64,000 nucleotides of DNA from Rahnella rivi (GTDB lineage: Bacteria > Pseudomonadota > Gammaproteobacteria > Enterobacterales > Enterobacteriaceae), in contig NZ_JAFMOX010000067.1 of assembly GCF_019049655.1 (NCBI RefSeq), positions 434,001 through 498,000 on the forward strand, written 5' to 3'. Each line of letters starts with the position of its first letter. Within the stretch, counting starts at the first letter, position 1. The position numbers were made by a program, and so were the translations under genes. This document shows positions 17,843 through 25,956 of the stretch, in pieces. The notes beneath the pieces are model-generated. The model searched no databases. It worked only from the letters and a program-made list of their open reading frames with translations, and was not told the origin of the DNA.

Positions 17843-19006
17843 TTACTTCTTAGCACGCTCTTCCAGCATCACAACCGCTGGCAGTGCTTTCCCTTCAACG
17901 AACTCCAGGAATGCGCCACCGCCAGTGGAGATATAGGAAATTTTGTCAGCGATACCGAACAGGTCGATAGCCGCCAAGGTGTCGCCGCCGCCTGCGATAG
18001 AGAAACCTTCGCTATCAGCAATGGCCTGCGCCACAATTTCGGTTCCTCTGCGGAAGTTAGGGAACTCGAACACGCCTACAGGACCATTCCACAGAATGGT
18101 TTTAGCGTTTTTGATGATCTCAGCCAGGCGGTAAGCAGACTCGTCGCCCATGTCGAGAATTTGTTCGTCATCTTTGATGTCTTTGACAGACTTCACGGTA
18201 GCAACGGCAGTTTCAGAGAACTCAGTGGCTACACGAACATCCGTAGGAACCGGAATGTCGCAGGTTTCCAGCAGTTTGCTTGCGGTATCCACCAGGTCAG
18301 CTTCGTACAGGGATTTGCCGACGTTGTTGCCTTGTGCGGCAACGAAGGTGTTAGCGATACCACCGCCAACGATCAGCTGGTCAGCGATTTTGGACAGGGA
18401 ATCCAGAACGGTCAGTTTGGTGGAGACTTTAGAACCACCGACGATAGCCACCATCGGGCGTGCCGGGTTACCCAGCGCTTTGCCCAGTGCTTCCAGCTCT
18501 GCAGACAGCAGAGGGCCCGCACAGGCGATTGGAGCAAATTTGCCCACGCCGTGGGTAGAAGCTTGCGCGCGGTGCGCGGTACCGAATGCATCCATCACAT
18601 AGATGTCACACAGTGCAGCATATTTTTTAGACAGTGCTTCGTCGTCTTTCTTTTCGCCTTTGTTAAAGCGAACGTTTTCCAGAACAACCAGCTCGCCTTC
18701 GGCAACTTCCACGCCATCCAGATAATCTTTCGCCAGACGAACTGGTGATTTCAGATGTTCTTTCAGGTAGTTAACAACCGGCAGCAGAGAAAACTCTTCG
18801 TTATATTCGCCTTCAGTCGGACGACCCAGATGCGAGGTAACCATCACGCGTGCGCCTTGTTTCAGGGCAATTTCGATGGTAGGTAAAGAAGCGCGGATAC
18901 GTGCATCTGACGTTACTTTGCCATCTTTAACCGGCACGTTCAGATCCGCACGGATCAATACGCGCTTACCTGCTAAATCCAGATCGCTCATCTTAATAAC
19001 AGACAT
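17843..19006 (-). CDS. pgk: Phosphoglycerate kinase
   Basis: This 387-residue monomeric glycolytic kinase transfers phosphate from 1,3-bisphosphoglycerate to ADP. The N-terminal substrate domain contains LIRADLNVPVKDG and TSHLGRPTEGE. The C-terminal nucleotide domain contains GGSKVSTKL, NGPVGVFE and the closing GGGDTLAA and STGGGAFLE. The length is identical to E. coli (387). It lies 73 bases downstream of epd. Confidence 0.98.
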   Translation of the reverse strand: MSVIKMSDLDLAGKRVLIRADLNVPVKDGKVTSDARIRASLPTIEIALKQGARVMVTSHLGRPTEGEYNEEFSLLPVVNYLKEHLKSPVRLAKDYLDGVEVAEGELVVLENVRFNKGEKKDDEALSKKYAALCDIYVMDAFGTAHRAQASTHGVGKFAPIACAGPLLSAELEALGKALGNPARPMVAIVGGSKVSTKLTVLDSLSKIADQLIVGGGIANTFVAAQGNNVGKSLYEADLVDTASKLLETCDIPVPTDVRVATEFSETAVATVKSVKDIKDDEQILDMGDESAYRLAEIIKNAKTILWNGPVGVFEFPNFRRGTEIVAQAIADSEGFSIAGGGDTLAAIDLFGIADKISYISTGGGAFLEFVEGKALPAVVMLEERAKK

Positions 19007-19079
19007 GGTGAATCCTCTCGTTGATTCTCTTTAAAGTTGCTTGAAGGCGGTTTCGGCCAGAGAGGCCGGAACAACCGTA

Positions 19080-20096
19080 CTAGAAACCGCTAGCGGACAT
19101 TGCCAATGTTGTATCCAACATTCGGTTAGCAAAACCCCACTCGTTATCGCACCAGACCAATGTTTTTATCAGGTGCTTTCCACTTACCCGCGTTTGCGTT
19201 CCATCTACGATGGCGCTGTGGGGATCGTGGTTAAAATCTGTCGAGACTAATGGTAGTTCGGTATAGTCAACTATACCACGAAAAGCACCTGTTGCGGCCT
19301 TTTGCAGCAGCTGGTTCACCTCCGCTACCGTCACAGAACCCTCGACAAATACGCTCAGATCAATGGCTGTGACATTGATGGTCGGCACGCGCACGGAGAT
19401 CGCTTCAAAGCGATCGCAGAACTTCGGCATGATGCGCGTGATCCCTGCGGCAAGCTTGGTATCCACCGGAATAATGGACTGGCTGGCAGCGCGCGTACGG
19501 CGTAAATCCGCATGGTACGCATCAATAACCGGCTGGTCATTCATTGAGGAGTGGATGGTTGTCACCGTGCCGGACTCAATGCCGTAGGCATCATCAAGCA
19601 GCTTGATCACAGGGATAATACAGTTGGTGGTGCAGGACGCATTGGAGACAATGCGGTGCTGACGTTCGAGCAACTGGTGGTTCACACCGTAAACGACGGT
19701 GGCGTCAAGATCATGACCGCCCGGATGCGCGAACAGAATTTTTTTGGCCCCGGCCGCAAGCTGGGTTTCGCCGTCTTCGCGGCTGCCGTAAACGCCGGTG
19801 CAATCAAGCACCACGTCAATGCTCAGTTCGCCCCATGGCAACTGGCTGGCATCTGGCTGATGGAAAAGACGGATTGAGTCATCGCCGACGTAAAGGTTTT
19901 CACCTTCCTGGCGGACATCCCAGGCGAAGCGCCCGTGGCTGGAGTCGTATTTGAGCAGATGGGCCATCCCTTCAGGGCTGGCAAGTTCATTGATAGCGAT
20001 AACGGAGATTTCCGCCCGACGCCCGGATTCGTATAACGCGCGCAATACGCTACGGCCAATGCGACCAAAGCCATTAATTGCAATACGTATTGGCAT
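19080..20096 (-). CDS. epd: D-erythrose-4-phosphate dehydrogenase
   Basis: This 338-residue GAPDH-fold enzyme makes 4-phosphoerythronate for pyridoxal 5'-phosphate synthesis. The NAD-binding start is MPIRIAINGFGRIGRS and the catalytic cysteine sits in SNASCTTNC. The EPD-type context (before pgk and fbaA) and overall sequence separate it from glycolytic GapA. The start was moved 14 codons inside the longest frame to the conserved MPIRIAI. A Cra-like operator lies 173 bases upstream. Confidence 0.96.
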   Translation of the reverse strand: MPIRIAINGFGRIGRSVLRALYESGRRAEISVIAINELASPEGMAHLLKYDSSHGRFAWDVRQEGENLYVGDDSIRLFHQPDASQLPWGELSIDVVLDCTGVYGSREDGETQLAAGAKKILFAHPGGHDLDATVVYGVNHQLLERQHRIVSNASCTTNCIIPVIKLLDDAYGIESGTVTTIHSSMNDQPVIDAYHADLRRTRAASQSIIPVDTKLAAGITRIMPKFCDRFEAISVRVPTINVTAIDLSVFVEGSVTVAEVNQLLQKAATGAFRGIVDYTELPLVSTDFNHDPHSAIVDGTQTRVSGKHLIKTLVWCDNEWGFANRMLDTTLAMSASGF

Positions 20097-20268
20097 ACTT
20101 CTCCCTGTTACACGGTTGTTACTCAATATCAGTAACACCTATAGTAATGCAGCGTGCGTTTACGGTGAATCACCATCATCATCTGCCCGCACGATAGGTA
20201 CAGCAGAAAAATATCGGTTTCCGACACGTTAACAACGTGGTCACGACGTTAAGCTCAATTAGCCTGAC

Positions 20269-20282
20269 TGAAACGGTTCAGC
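20269..20282. promoter_or_regulatory. Cra (FruR)-like operator upstream of epd
   Basis: On the minus strand GCTGAACCGTTTCA matches the Cra consensus GCTGAAWCGWTTCA at 13 of 14 positions. Cra regulates the epd-pgk-fbaA operon in E. coli, so the site fits the flanking genes. Confidence 0.65.
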
Positions 20283-20547
20283 TGAGAATAAACCAAACCC
20301 TGTCTAAAAGGAATAATTCCCCGAATTTCGCTGTGCGAATCGCGTCAATCGCTTAAAAAAACGTCATGCAAATCCGCGTATTCACAGTGATTTTACTTTT
20401 TCATCACCTTTCGAACAGTGATTATTCTCAAAAACCGACAGATTGAAACACTTTCAGAAGGGTGCGAGTTTACCGGGGTTTGCGCCAGAAGGGTTTGACC
20501 TGTGTCATTTGGCGGGAAAACGGCGTGCCACCCATGCATTTTGACGT

Positions 20548-20574
20548 AAAAAAAAAGCACCCGAAGGTGCTTTT
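20548..20574 (-). terminator. Rho-independent terminator of tktA
   Basis: On the minus strand AAAAGCACC-TTCG-GGTGC is followed by nine T's. Confidence 0.92.
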
Positions 20575-20595
20575 AAGAAATCGCTATGAGCAGAA

Positions 20596-22590
20596 TTACT
20601 TCAACAGCGCCTGTGCCTGAGCAACGACGTTGTCTACAGTGAAACCGAACTCTTTGAACAGCAGGTCTGCCGGAGCAGATTCGCCGAAGCTGTGCATACC
20701 GATGATTGCGCCATTCAGGCCCACGTATTTGAACCAGTAGTCAGCGATACCTGCTTCAACCGCAACACGTGCAGAAACGGCTTTCGGCAGGACAGATTCA
20801 CGGTAAGCCGCATCCTGTTTGTCGAAGGCATCAGTAGATGGCATGGACACAACGCGTACTTTCGTGCCCGCTGCCGCCAGCTTATCAGCCGCTTCCACGG
20901 TGATACCGACTTCAGAACCGGTCGCAATCAGGATCACTTCCGGCGTACCGTCGCAATCTTTCAGGATATAACCGCCGCGTGCCACGTTTGCCAGTTGCTC
21001 AGCGGTACGTGGTTGCTGGGTCAGGTTCTGACGGGAGAAGATCAAGGTAACCGGGCCGTCGTTACGCTCAATTGCGTATTTCCATGCCACGGCAGATTCA
21101 ACCTGATCCGCCGGACGCCAGGTGCTCATGTTTGGCGTCACGCGCAGGCTGGCGATTTGCTCAACCGGCTGGTGCGTCGGGCCGTCTTCGCCCAGACCGA
21201 TAGAGTCATGGGTGTAAACGAACACGTTGCGGATTTTCATCAGCGCAGCCATACGCACGGCATTACGCGCATATTCGACAAACATCAGGAAGGTCGCAGA
21301 GTACGGCAGGAAACCGCCGTGCAGCGCGATACCATTGGTGATGGCGGTCATACCGAATTCACGCACACCGTAATGGATGTAGTTACCCGCCTGATCGTCA
21401 CCGATAGACTTGGAACCAGACCACATAGTCAGGTTACTTGGTGCCAGGTCAGCAGAGCCACCCAGGAATTCAGGCAACACTTTACCGAAAGCTTCCAGCG
21501 CATTCTGAGACGCTTTACGGCTGGCGATGTTGGCAGGATTAGCCTGCAACTCTTCGATAAATTTCTGCGCGTCAGCTTCCCAGTTTGCTGGCAGCTCGCC
21601 GTTCACGCGGCGTTTGAACTCTTTTGCCAGTTCAGGATGGGCTTTGGCATAGGCTGCGAATTTATCATCCCATGCGGCTTCTTTAGCCTTACCGACTTCT
21701 TTAGCATCCCACTGCGCGTAGATATCCTGTGGAATTTCAAAGGCAGCGTATTTCCAGCCCAGTGCTTCACGGGTTGCTGCCACTTCAGCAGCACCCAGCG
21801 CCGCGCCGTGCACATCATGCGTACCGGCTTTGTTCGGCGAACCGAAACCGATCACGGTTTTGCACATCAGCAGGGAAGGTTTATCGGTGACGTTGTGTGC
21901 TTCTTCGATAGCCGCTTTGATGGCGTCAGGGTTGTGACCATCCACGCCACGCACGACGTGCCAGCCGTAAGCTTCGAAACGCGCTGCGGTATCATCGGTG
22001 AACCAGCCTTCAACGTGGCCATCGATGGAAATACCGTTGTCATCATAAAACGCGGTCAGTTTCCCGAGTTTCATGGTACCGGCCAGTGAACATACTTCGT
22101 GAGAAATACCTTCCATCATGCAACCATCACCCAGGAACGCATAGGTCTGGTGGTTAACAATGTCGTGGCCTGGTTTATTGAATTGCGCAGCCAGCGTGCG
22201 TTCTGCAATGGCAAAACCGACGGCATTGGCGATGCCCTGACCCAGCGGGCCGGTCGTGGTTTCTACGCCCGCGGTATAACCGTACTCAGGGTGGCCTGGG
22301 GTTTTGGAATGCAACTGACGGAAGTTCGCCAGTTCGCTGATTGGCAGATCATAACCTGTGAGATGCAGCAGGCTGTAAATCAGCATTGAACCGTGACCAT
22401 TGGACAGCACGAAGCGGTCGCGGTCAGCCCAGTTAGGGTTGGTCGGGTTATGGTTCAGGTAGTCACGCCAGAGGACTTCGGCAATGTCAGCCATGCCCAT
22501 AGGGGCGCCAGGGTGGCCGGAATTCGCTTTCTGCACGGCATCCATACTAAGTGCGCGGATTGCGTTCGCAAGCTCTTTACGAGAGGACAT
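20596..22590 (-). CDS. tktA: Transketolase
   Basis: This 664-residue thiamine-diphosphate enzyme moves two-carbon units between sugar phosphates in the non-oxidative pentose phosphate pathway. Visible motifs are the substrate histidine in NSGHPGAPMG, the ThDP/Mg segment GDGCMMEG, the catalytic glutamate region YGVREFGM, and TDAFDKQD of the C-terminal domain. The length equals that of E. coli TktA (663). It works with rpiA, also in this window, and supplies erythrose-4-phosphate used by Epd. Confidence 0.98.
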   Translation of the reverse strand: MSSRKELANAIRALSMDAVQKANSGHPGAPMGMADIAEVLWRDYLNHNPTNPNWADRDRFVLSNGHGSMLIYSLLHLTGYDLPISELANFRQLHSKTPGHPEYGYTAGVETTTGPLGQGIANAVGFAIAERTLAAQFNKPGHDIVNHQTYAFLGDGCMMEGISHEVCSLAGTMKLGKLTAFYDDNGISIDGHVEGWFTDDTAARFEAYGWHVVRGVDGHNPDAIKAAIEEAHNVTDKPSLLMCKTVIGFGSPNKAGTHDVHGAALGAAEVAATREALGWKYAAFEIPQDIYAQWDAKEVGKAKEAAWDDKFAAYAKAHPELAKEFKRRVNGELPANWEADAQKFIEELQANPANIASRKASQNALEAFGKVLPEFLGGSADLAPSNLTMWSGSKSIGDDQAGNYIHYGVREFGMTAITNGIALHGGFLPYSATFLMFVEYARNAVRMAALMKIRNVFVYTHDSIGLGEDGPTHQPVEQIASLRVTPNMSTWRPADQVESAVAWKYAIERNDGPVTLIFSRQNLTQQPRTAEQLANVARGGYILKDCDGTPEVILIATGSEVGITVEAADKLAAAGTKVRVVSMPSTDAFDKQDAAYRESVLPKAVSARVAVEAGIADYWFKYVGLNGAIIGMHSFGESAPADLLFKEFGFTVDNVVAQAQALLK

Positions 22591-22838
22591 GTTCTACTCC
22601 AGGTCGGATTAATAAAGCAGTCAAGGAAGTCATTTTCTCAGACTCGGCATTAAATCGGCAATCTCTAATCACTCACGTGATGAAGTTCACAGAATACGCT
22701 TTTAAATCAGTGCGTTTTTTCGGACTTACACTATAGATCGGGCACTGCGAAAATCCTACCTTAACGCTATTCTTACAATGAGAGCCTGTTTTGGGCTGCA
22801 TTACCTGTTTTGTTCACTTTTTCTGGGAATCTGAATTG

Positions 22839-23591
22839 ATGAAATTTCGTCCTGTTATGTTGAGCCTGTTGGCCACCACGCTGATGAGCGGTTGTGCGAC
22901 AGTGAATACCGATACCTTAATGCAATCCGGCGCACAGGCGTATCAGGCTTACACCCTGAGCGATGCCGATGTGAAAACCCTCAGCGTCCAGTCCTGTGAA
23001 GAAATGGATAAAAAAGCGCAAATCGCGCCAGACAGCAGCGAATATGCTCAGCGCCTGAAAAAAATCTCGGCGGCCCTGGGTGATAACATCAACGGCACGC
23101 CGGCCAACTACAAGGTGTACCTGACGAAAGACGTCAATGCCTGGGCGATGGCCAACGGCTGTATTCGCGTTTACAGCGGTCTGATGGACATGATGAACGA
23201 TAACGAAGTTGAGGGCGTGCTCGGTCACGAAATGGGCCACGTCGCACTCGGCCACACCCGTAAAGCCATGCAGGTGGCGTACAGCGCTACCGCTGCGCGT
23301 TCCGCGATTTCCTCGCTGGGCGGCGTCAGTGCCACCCTGTCGCAATCGCAGCTGGCGGATCTGGGCGAGAAATACGTTAACGCACAGTTCTCCCAGAAGC
23401 AGGAATCCGAAGCCGATGATTACTCGTTCGATCTGTTGAAAAAACGCGGCATCGATCCAACGGGTCTGGCGACCAGCTTTGAGAAACTGGCAAAACTCGA
23501 TCAGGGCAGCAGTATTGGCTGGTTTGACGATCACCCTTCTTCAGAAGCCCGTGCAAAACATATTCGCGAGCGTATTGCCGCTGGCAAATAA
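22839..23591 (+). CDS. loiP: M48 family metalloprotease, LoiP-like lipoprotein (copy 1)
   Basis: This 250-residue outer-membrane lipoprotein protease has a signal peptide ending in the lipobox LMSGC (C19). The zinc site is H130-E-M-G-H134, followed by an M48 glutamate in QESEADDYSFD. E. coli LoiP (YggG, 252 residues) is induced by low osmolarity, works with BepA and cleaves outer-membrane proteins. The start is at MKFRPVML; the upstream in-frame codons lack a ribosome site. A second, similar gene follows immediately, giving a tandem pair. Confidence 0.95.
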   Translation: MKFRPVMLSLLATTLMSGCATVNTDTLMQSGAQAYQAYTLSDADVKTLSVQSCEEMDKKAQIAPDSSEYAQRLKKISAALGDNINGTPANYKVYLTKDVNAWAMANGCIRVYSGLMDMMNDNEVEGVLGHEMGHVALGHTRKAMQVAYSATAARSAISSLGGVSATLSQSQLADLGEKYVNAQFSQKQESEADDYSFDLLKKRGIDPTGLATSFEKLAKLDQGSSIGWFDDHPSSEARAKHIRERIAAGK

Positions 23592-23597
23592 TATAAA

Positions 23598-23629
23598 AAA
23601 AGAGATGCATGATCAGGTGCATCTCTTTT
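23598..23629 (+). terminator. Rho-independent terminator after loiP copy 1
   Basis: AAAGAGATGCA-TGATCAGG-TGCATCTCTTTT is a long stem seven bases after the stop codon. It separates the two loiP genes into different transcripts. Confidence 0.85.
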
Positions 23630-23799
23630 ATTACTTCATAAAACACTTTCTGAAAATTCCTTAATTTTCCAATTAAATAAAAGTACTCTGCACAGAATCT
23701 GAAAATAATTCCCTTGCGTCTGTTTTTCTCGCTTAGTGACTTTGTTTGGTTATTCTTCCTGCGCATTGTTTTTATTTAACTGTCAAAGGAAGATGGATT

Positions 23800-24558
23800 A
23801 TGAAATTTCGTATTACCTCAGTCGCGCTAGGCGTGGCTTTATTATTAAGTGGCTGCCAGAACGGTTCAGTCAATACCGACGCATTAATGAAGTCCGGTTC
23901 GGATGCTTATAAGGCGGCCACGCTGACCGATCAGGATGTCAGAAATATGACCGACGGCGCCTGTAAAGCCATGGATTCTGAATCAAAAATTGCCTCAACA
24001 AAAAGCAAATACACCAAACGCCTGAATAAAATCGCCAAAAATCTCGGCGACAACATCAACGGCACACCCGCGAATTATAAAGTTTACCTCACCAGCGACG
24101 TGAACGCGTGGGCAATGGCAAACGGCTGTATCCGTGTATACAGCGGGCTGATGGACATGATGACAGACGACGAAGTCGAAGGCGTGCTGGGCCACGAAAT
24201 GGGCCACGTCGCACTGGGCCATACCAGAAAAGCCATGCAGGTCGCCTACAGCGCCTCTGCCGCACACAATGCTGCGGGCGCCGCCGGAGGTGTCGCCGGG
24301 CAACTTTCCAGTACCCAGCTGGCAGATCTGGGTGAGGAACTTATCAACGCACAGTTCTCTCAGAAACAGGAATCTGACGCGGATGATTATTCTTATGACT
24401 TGCTGAAAAAGCGCAACCTGCCGACAAAAGGGCTGGTAACAGCATTTGAGAAGCTGGCGAAAATGAGCGCTGGCAGTGAGAAGAGTTTATTCAGCTCGCA
24501 TCCGCCTTCACAGGAACGTGCCGATCACATGAAAGAGCGTATGGCTCAGGATAAATAA
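23800..24558 (+). CDS. M48 family metalloprotease, LoiP-like lipoprotein (copy 2)
   Basis: This 252-residue paralogue of the preceding gene has lipobox LLSGC (C19), zinc motif H132-E-M-G-H136 and the third-ligand segment QESDADDYSYD. The central block from GDNINGTPANYKVYL through MGHVALGHTRKAMQVAYS is nearly identical to copy 1. The N-terminal 80 residues and the segment after the protease core are divergent and more Lys/Ser-rich. It has its own AAGGA ribosome site and flanking terminators, so it is independently expressed. Substrate differences are unknown. Confidence 0.93.
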   Translation: MKFRITSVALGVALLLSGCQNGSVNTDALMKSGSDAYKAATLTDQDVRNMTDGACKAMDSESKIASTKSKYTKRLNKIAKNLGDNINGTPANYKVYLTSDVNAWAMANGCIRVYSGLMDMMTDDEVEGVLGHEMGHVALGHTRKAMQVAYSASAAHNAAGAAGGVAGQLSSTQLADLGEELINAQFSQKQESDADDYSYDLLKKRNLPTKGLVTAFEKLAKMSAGSEKSLFSSHPPSQERADHMKERMAQDK

Positions 24559-24583
24559 CGCCTGTGGCAAAAATGAATGGCAG

Positions 24584-24612
24584 CGCAGAGCTGAGTAAGC
24601 TCTGCGTTTTTT
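24584..24612 (+). terminator. Rho-independent terminator after loiP copy 2
   Basis: GCAGAGCT-GAGTA-AGCTCTGC is followed by GTTTTTT. Confidence 0.88.
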
Positions 24613-24752
24613 ATGAGCCAAAGAATGTTCAGCCGTGGTGTAACCTGTCCGGACTCGCGGAACGGGAGATAAACAAAGGCAATAAAATAACCGGGAAGAT
24701 GACTTTTTTATAAAACTCATGAATTGATTTCAATTTAAACATTCATGATAAA

Positions 24753-24781
24753 AATAAAAAAGGCACCAGAAAGGTGCCTTT
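24753..24781 (-). terminator. Rho-independent terminator of speB
   Basis: On the minus strand AAAGGCACC-TTTCT-GGTGCCTTT continues into TTTATTTT. Confidence 0.88.
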
Positions 24782-24805
24782 GAACGAGATGACAGCGTCT
24801 GACAA

Positions 24806-25741
24806 TCAGCCTTTTTTAAAGGCCTGCACGTGCAGCATTTCCAGCGCCAGTGTCGCAGCGGCCAGAGCGGTGATTTCTGACTGGTCGTAAGCCGGAGCCA
24901 CTTCCACGATATCCATACCCACGATATCCAGATCCAGATCTTTCAGGCCACGAACCAGTTTCAGCGCGCGATCAGAAGTCAGGCCGCCGATAACCGGTGT
25001 GCCCGTGCCCGGTGCGTGCGCCGGATCCAGGCAGTCAATGTCGAAGCTCAGGTAAACCGGCAGATCGCCGACGATCTGCTTCACCTGCGCCAGGATATCA
25101 TCCACGGTGCGGTCGTTAACTTGTGCAGCATCCAGAACGGTGAAGCCCAGATTTTTATCGAATTCGGTACGGATGCCGATCTGCACAGAGTGGTCAGCAT
25201 CGATCAGGCCTTCGTTCGGCGCATGGAAGAACATCGTGCCGTGGTCGAATTTGCTGCCGTTAGAATAGGTGTCGGTGTGCGCATCGAAATGCACCAGCGC
25301 CATTTTGCCAAAGTGTTTGGCGTGTGCGCGCAGCAGTGGCAGGGTCACGAAGTGGTCGCCGCCGAAAGAGAGCATACGCTTGCCGGATGCCAGCACTTTT
25401 TCTGCATGCTGTTGCAGTTTGTCTGTCAAATCCTGTGCATCACCGAAGTTAAACACCAGATCACCGCAGTCGATGACATTCAGACGATCGCGCAGATCGA
25501 AATCCCACGGCCAGCGCTGACCTTCCCAGGCCAGATTTACAGAAACCTGACGGATAGCCGCAGGGCCAAGGCGTGCGCCTGAGCGACCAGATGTGGCCAT
25601 ATCGAAAGGAATACCGGTGATGACCCAGTCAGCTTCCGCAGTGTACGGCTGGAAGTTCAGCGGAAAACGCAGAAAACCAAATGCGTTGGAAACCAGAGAG
25701 TTATCAGGCTGATTGCCTAAGGTGCTCACTAATTTGCTCAT
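24806..25741 (-). CDS. speB: Agmatinase
   Basis: This 311-residue ureohydrolase converts agmatine to putrescine and urea. The binuclear manganese ligands are visible in GGDHFVT, HFDAHTDTY and SFDIDCLDPAHAPGTGTP. The start is the ATG of MSKLVSTLG, with GAGGAC about eight bases upstream; an in-frame TTG two codons earlier is rejected. It lies downstream of speA and completes the arginine-to-putrescine route with it. Confidence 0.97.
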   Translation of the reverse strand: MSKLVSTLGNQPDNSLVSNAFGFLRFPLNFQPYTAEADWVITGIPFDMATSGRSGARLGPAAIRQVSVNLAWEGQRWPWDFDLRDRLNVIDCGDLVFNFGDAQDLTDKLQQHAEKVLASGKRMLSFGGDHFVTLPLLRAHAKHFGKMALVHFDAHTDTYSNGSKFDHGTMFFHAPNEGLIDADHSVQIGIRTEFDKNLGFTVLDAAQVNDRTVDDILAQVKQIVGDLPVYLSFDIDCLDPAHAPGTGTPVIGGLTSDRALKLVRGLKDLDLDIVGMDIVEVAPAYDQSEITALAAATLALEMLHVQAFKKG

Positions 25742-25807
25742 AAACAATGTCCTCTTTTAACATCGTTGTGACGCCTGCTGCGACACAACGTGATGAAGTA
25801 TAGATGA

Positions 25808-25851
25808 AAAAAAATCCCCATCGCGTCGTTAGCCCGACGAGAAAGGGATTT
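25808..25851 (-). terminator. Terminator region after speA
   Basis: The minus strand shows AATCCC...CGTCG-GGCTAA-CGACG...GGGGATT followed by eight T's. A second dyad (CCGGCTT/AAGCCGG, 25917-25936) lies closer to the speA stop. speB therefore probably also has its own promoter or depends on read-through. Confidence 0.7.
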
Positions 25852-25956
25852 ATGGAATTCATGCTGCGCAGCAAAAGACGCCCGTTGGCGCGAATTTTAC
25901 CTTAATCCGGCTTAGCTTCAAGCCGGCTTACTTTCAAATCTGATGAGTGCGCACGC

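Larger units (their letters stand above)
20097..20595. other. Intergenic region between epd and tktA
   Basis: This 499-base gap holds the upstream region of epd with a Cra-like site (20269-20282) and the tktA terminator (20548-20574). No convincing ORF or RNA gene was seen. In E. coli several unrelated genes separate epd and tktA; here they are neighbours. Confidence 0.7.

Noticed and set aside
20440..20462. Second Cra-like palindrome (TGAAACACTTTCA)
   Set aside because: Its half-sites are one base too far apart for a Cra operator.
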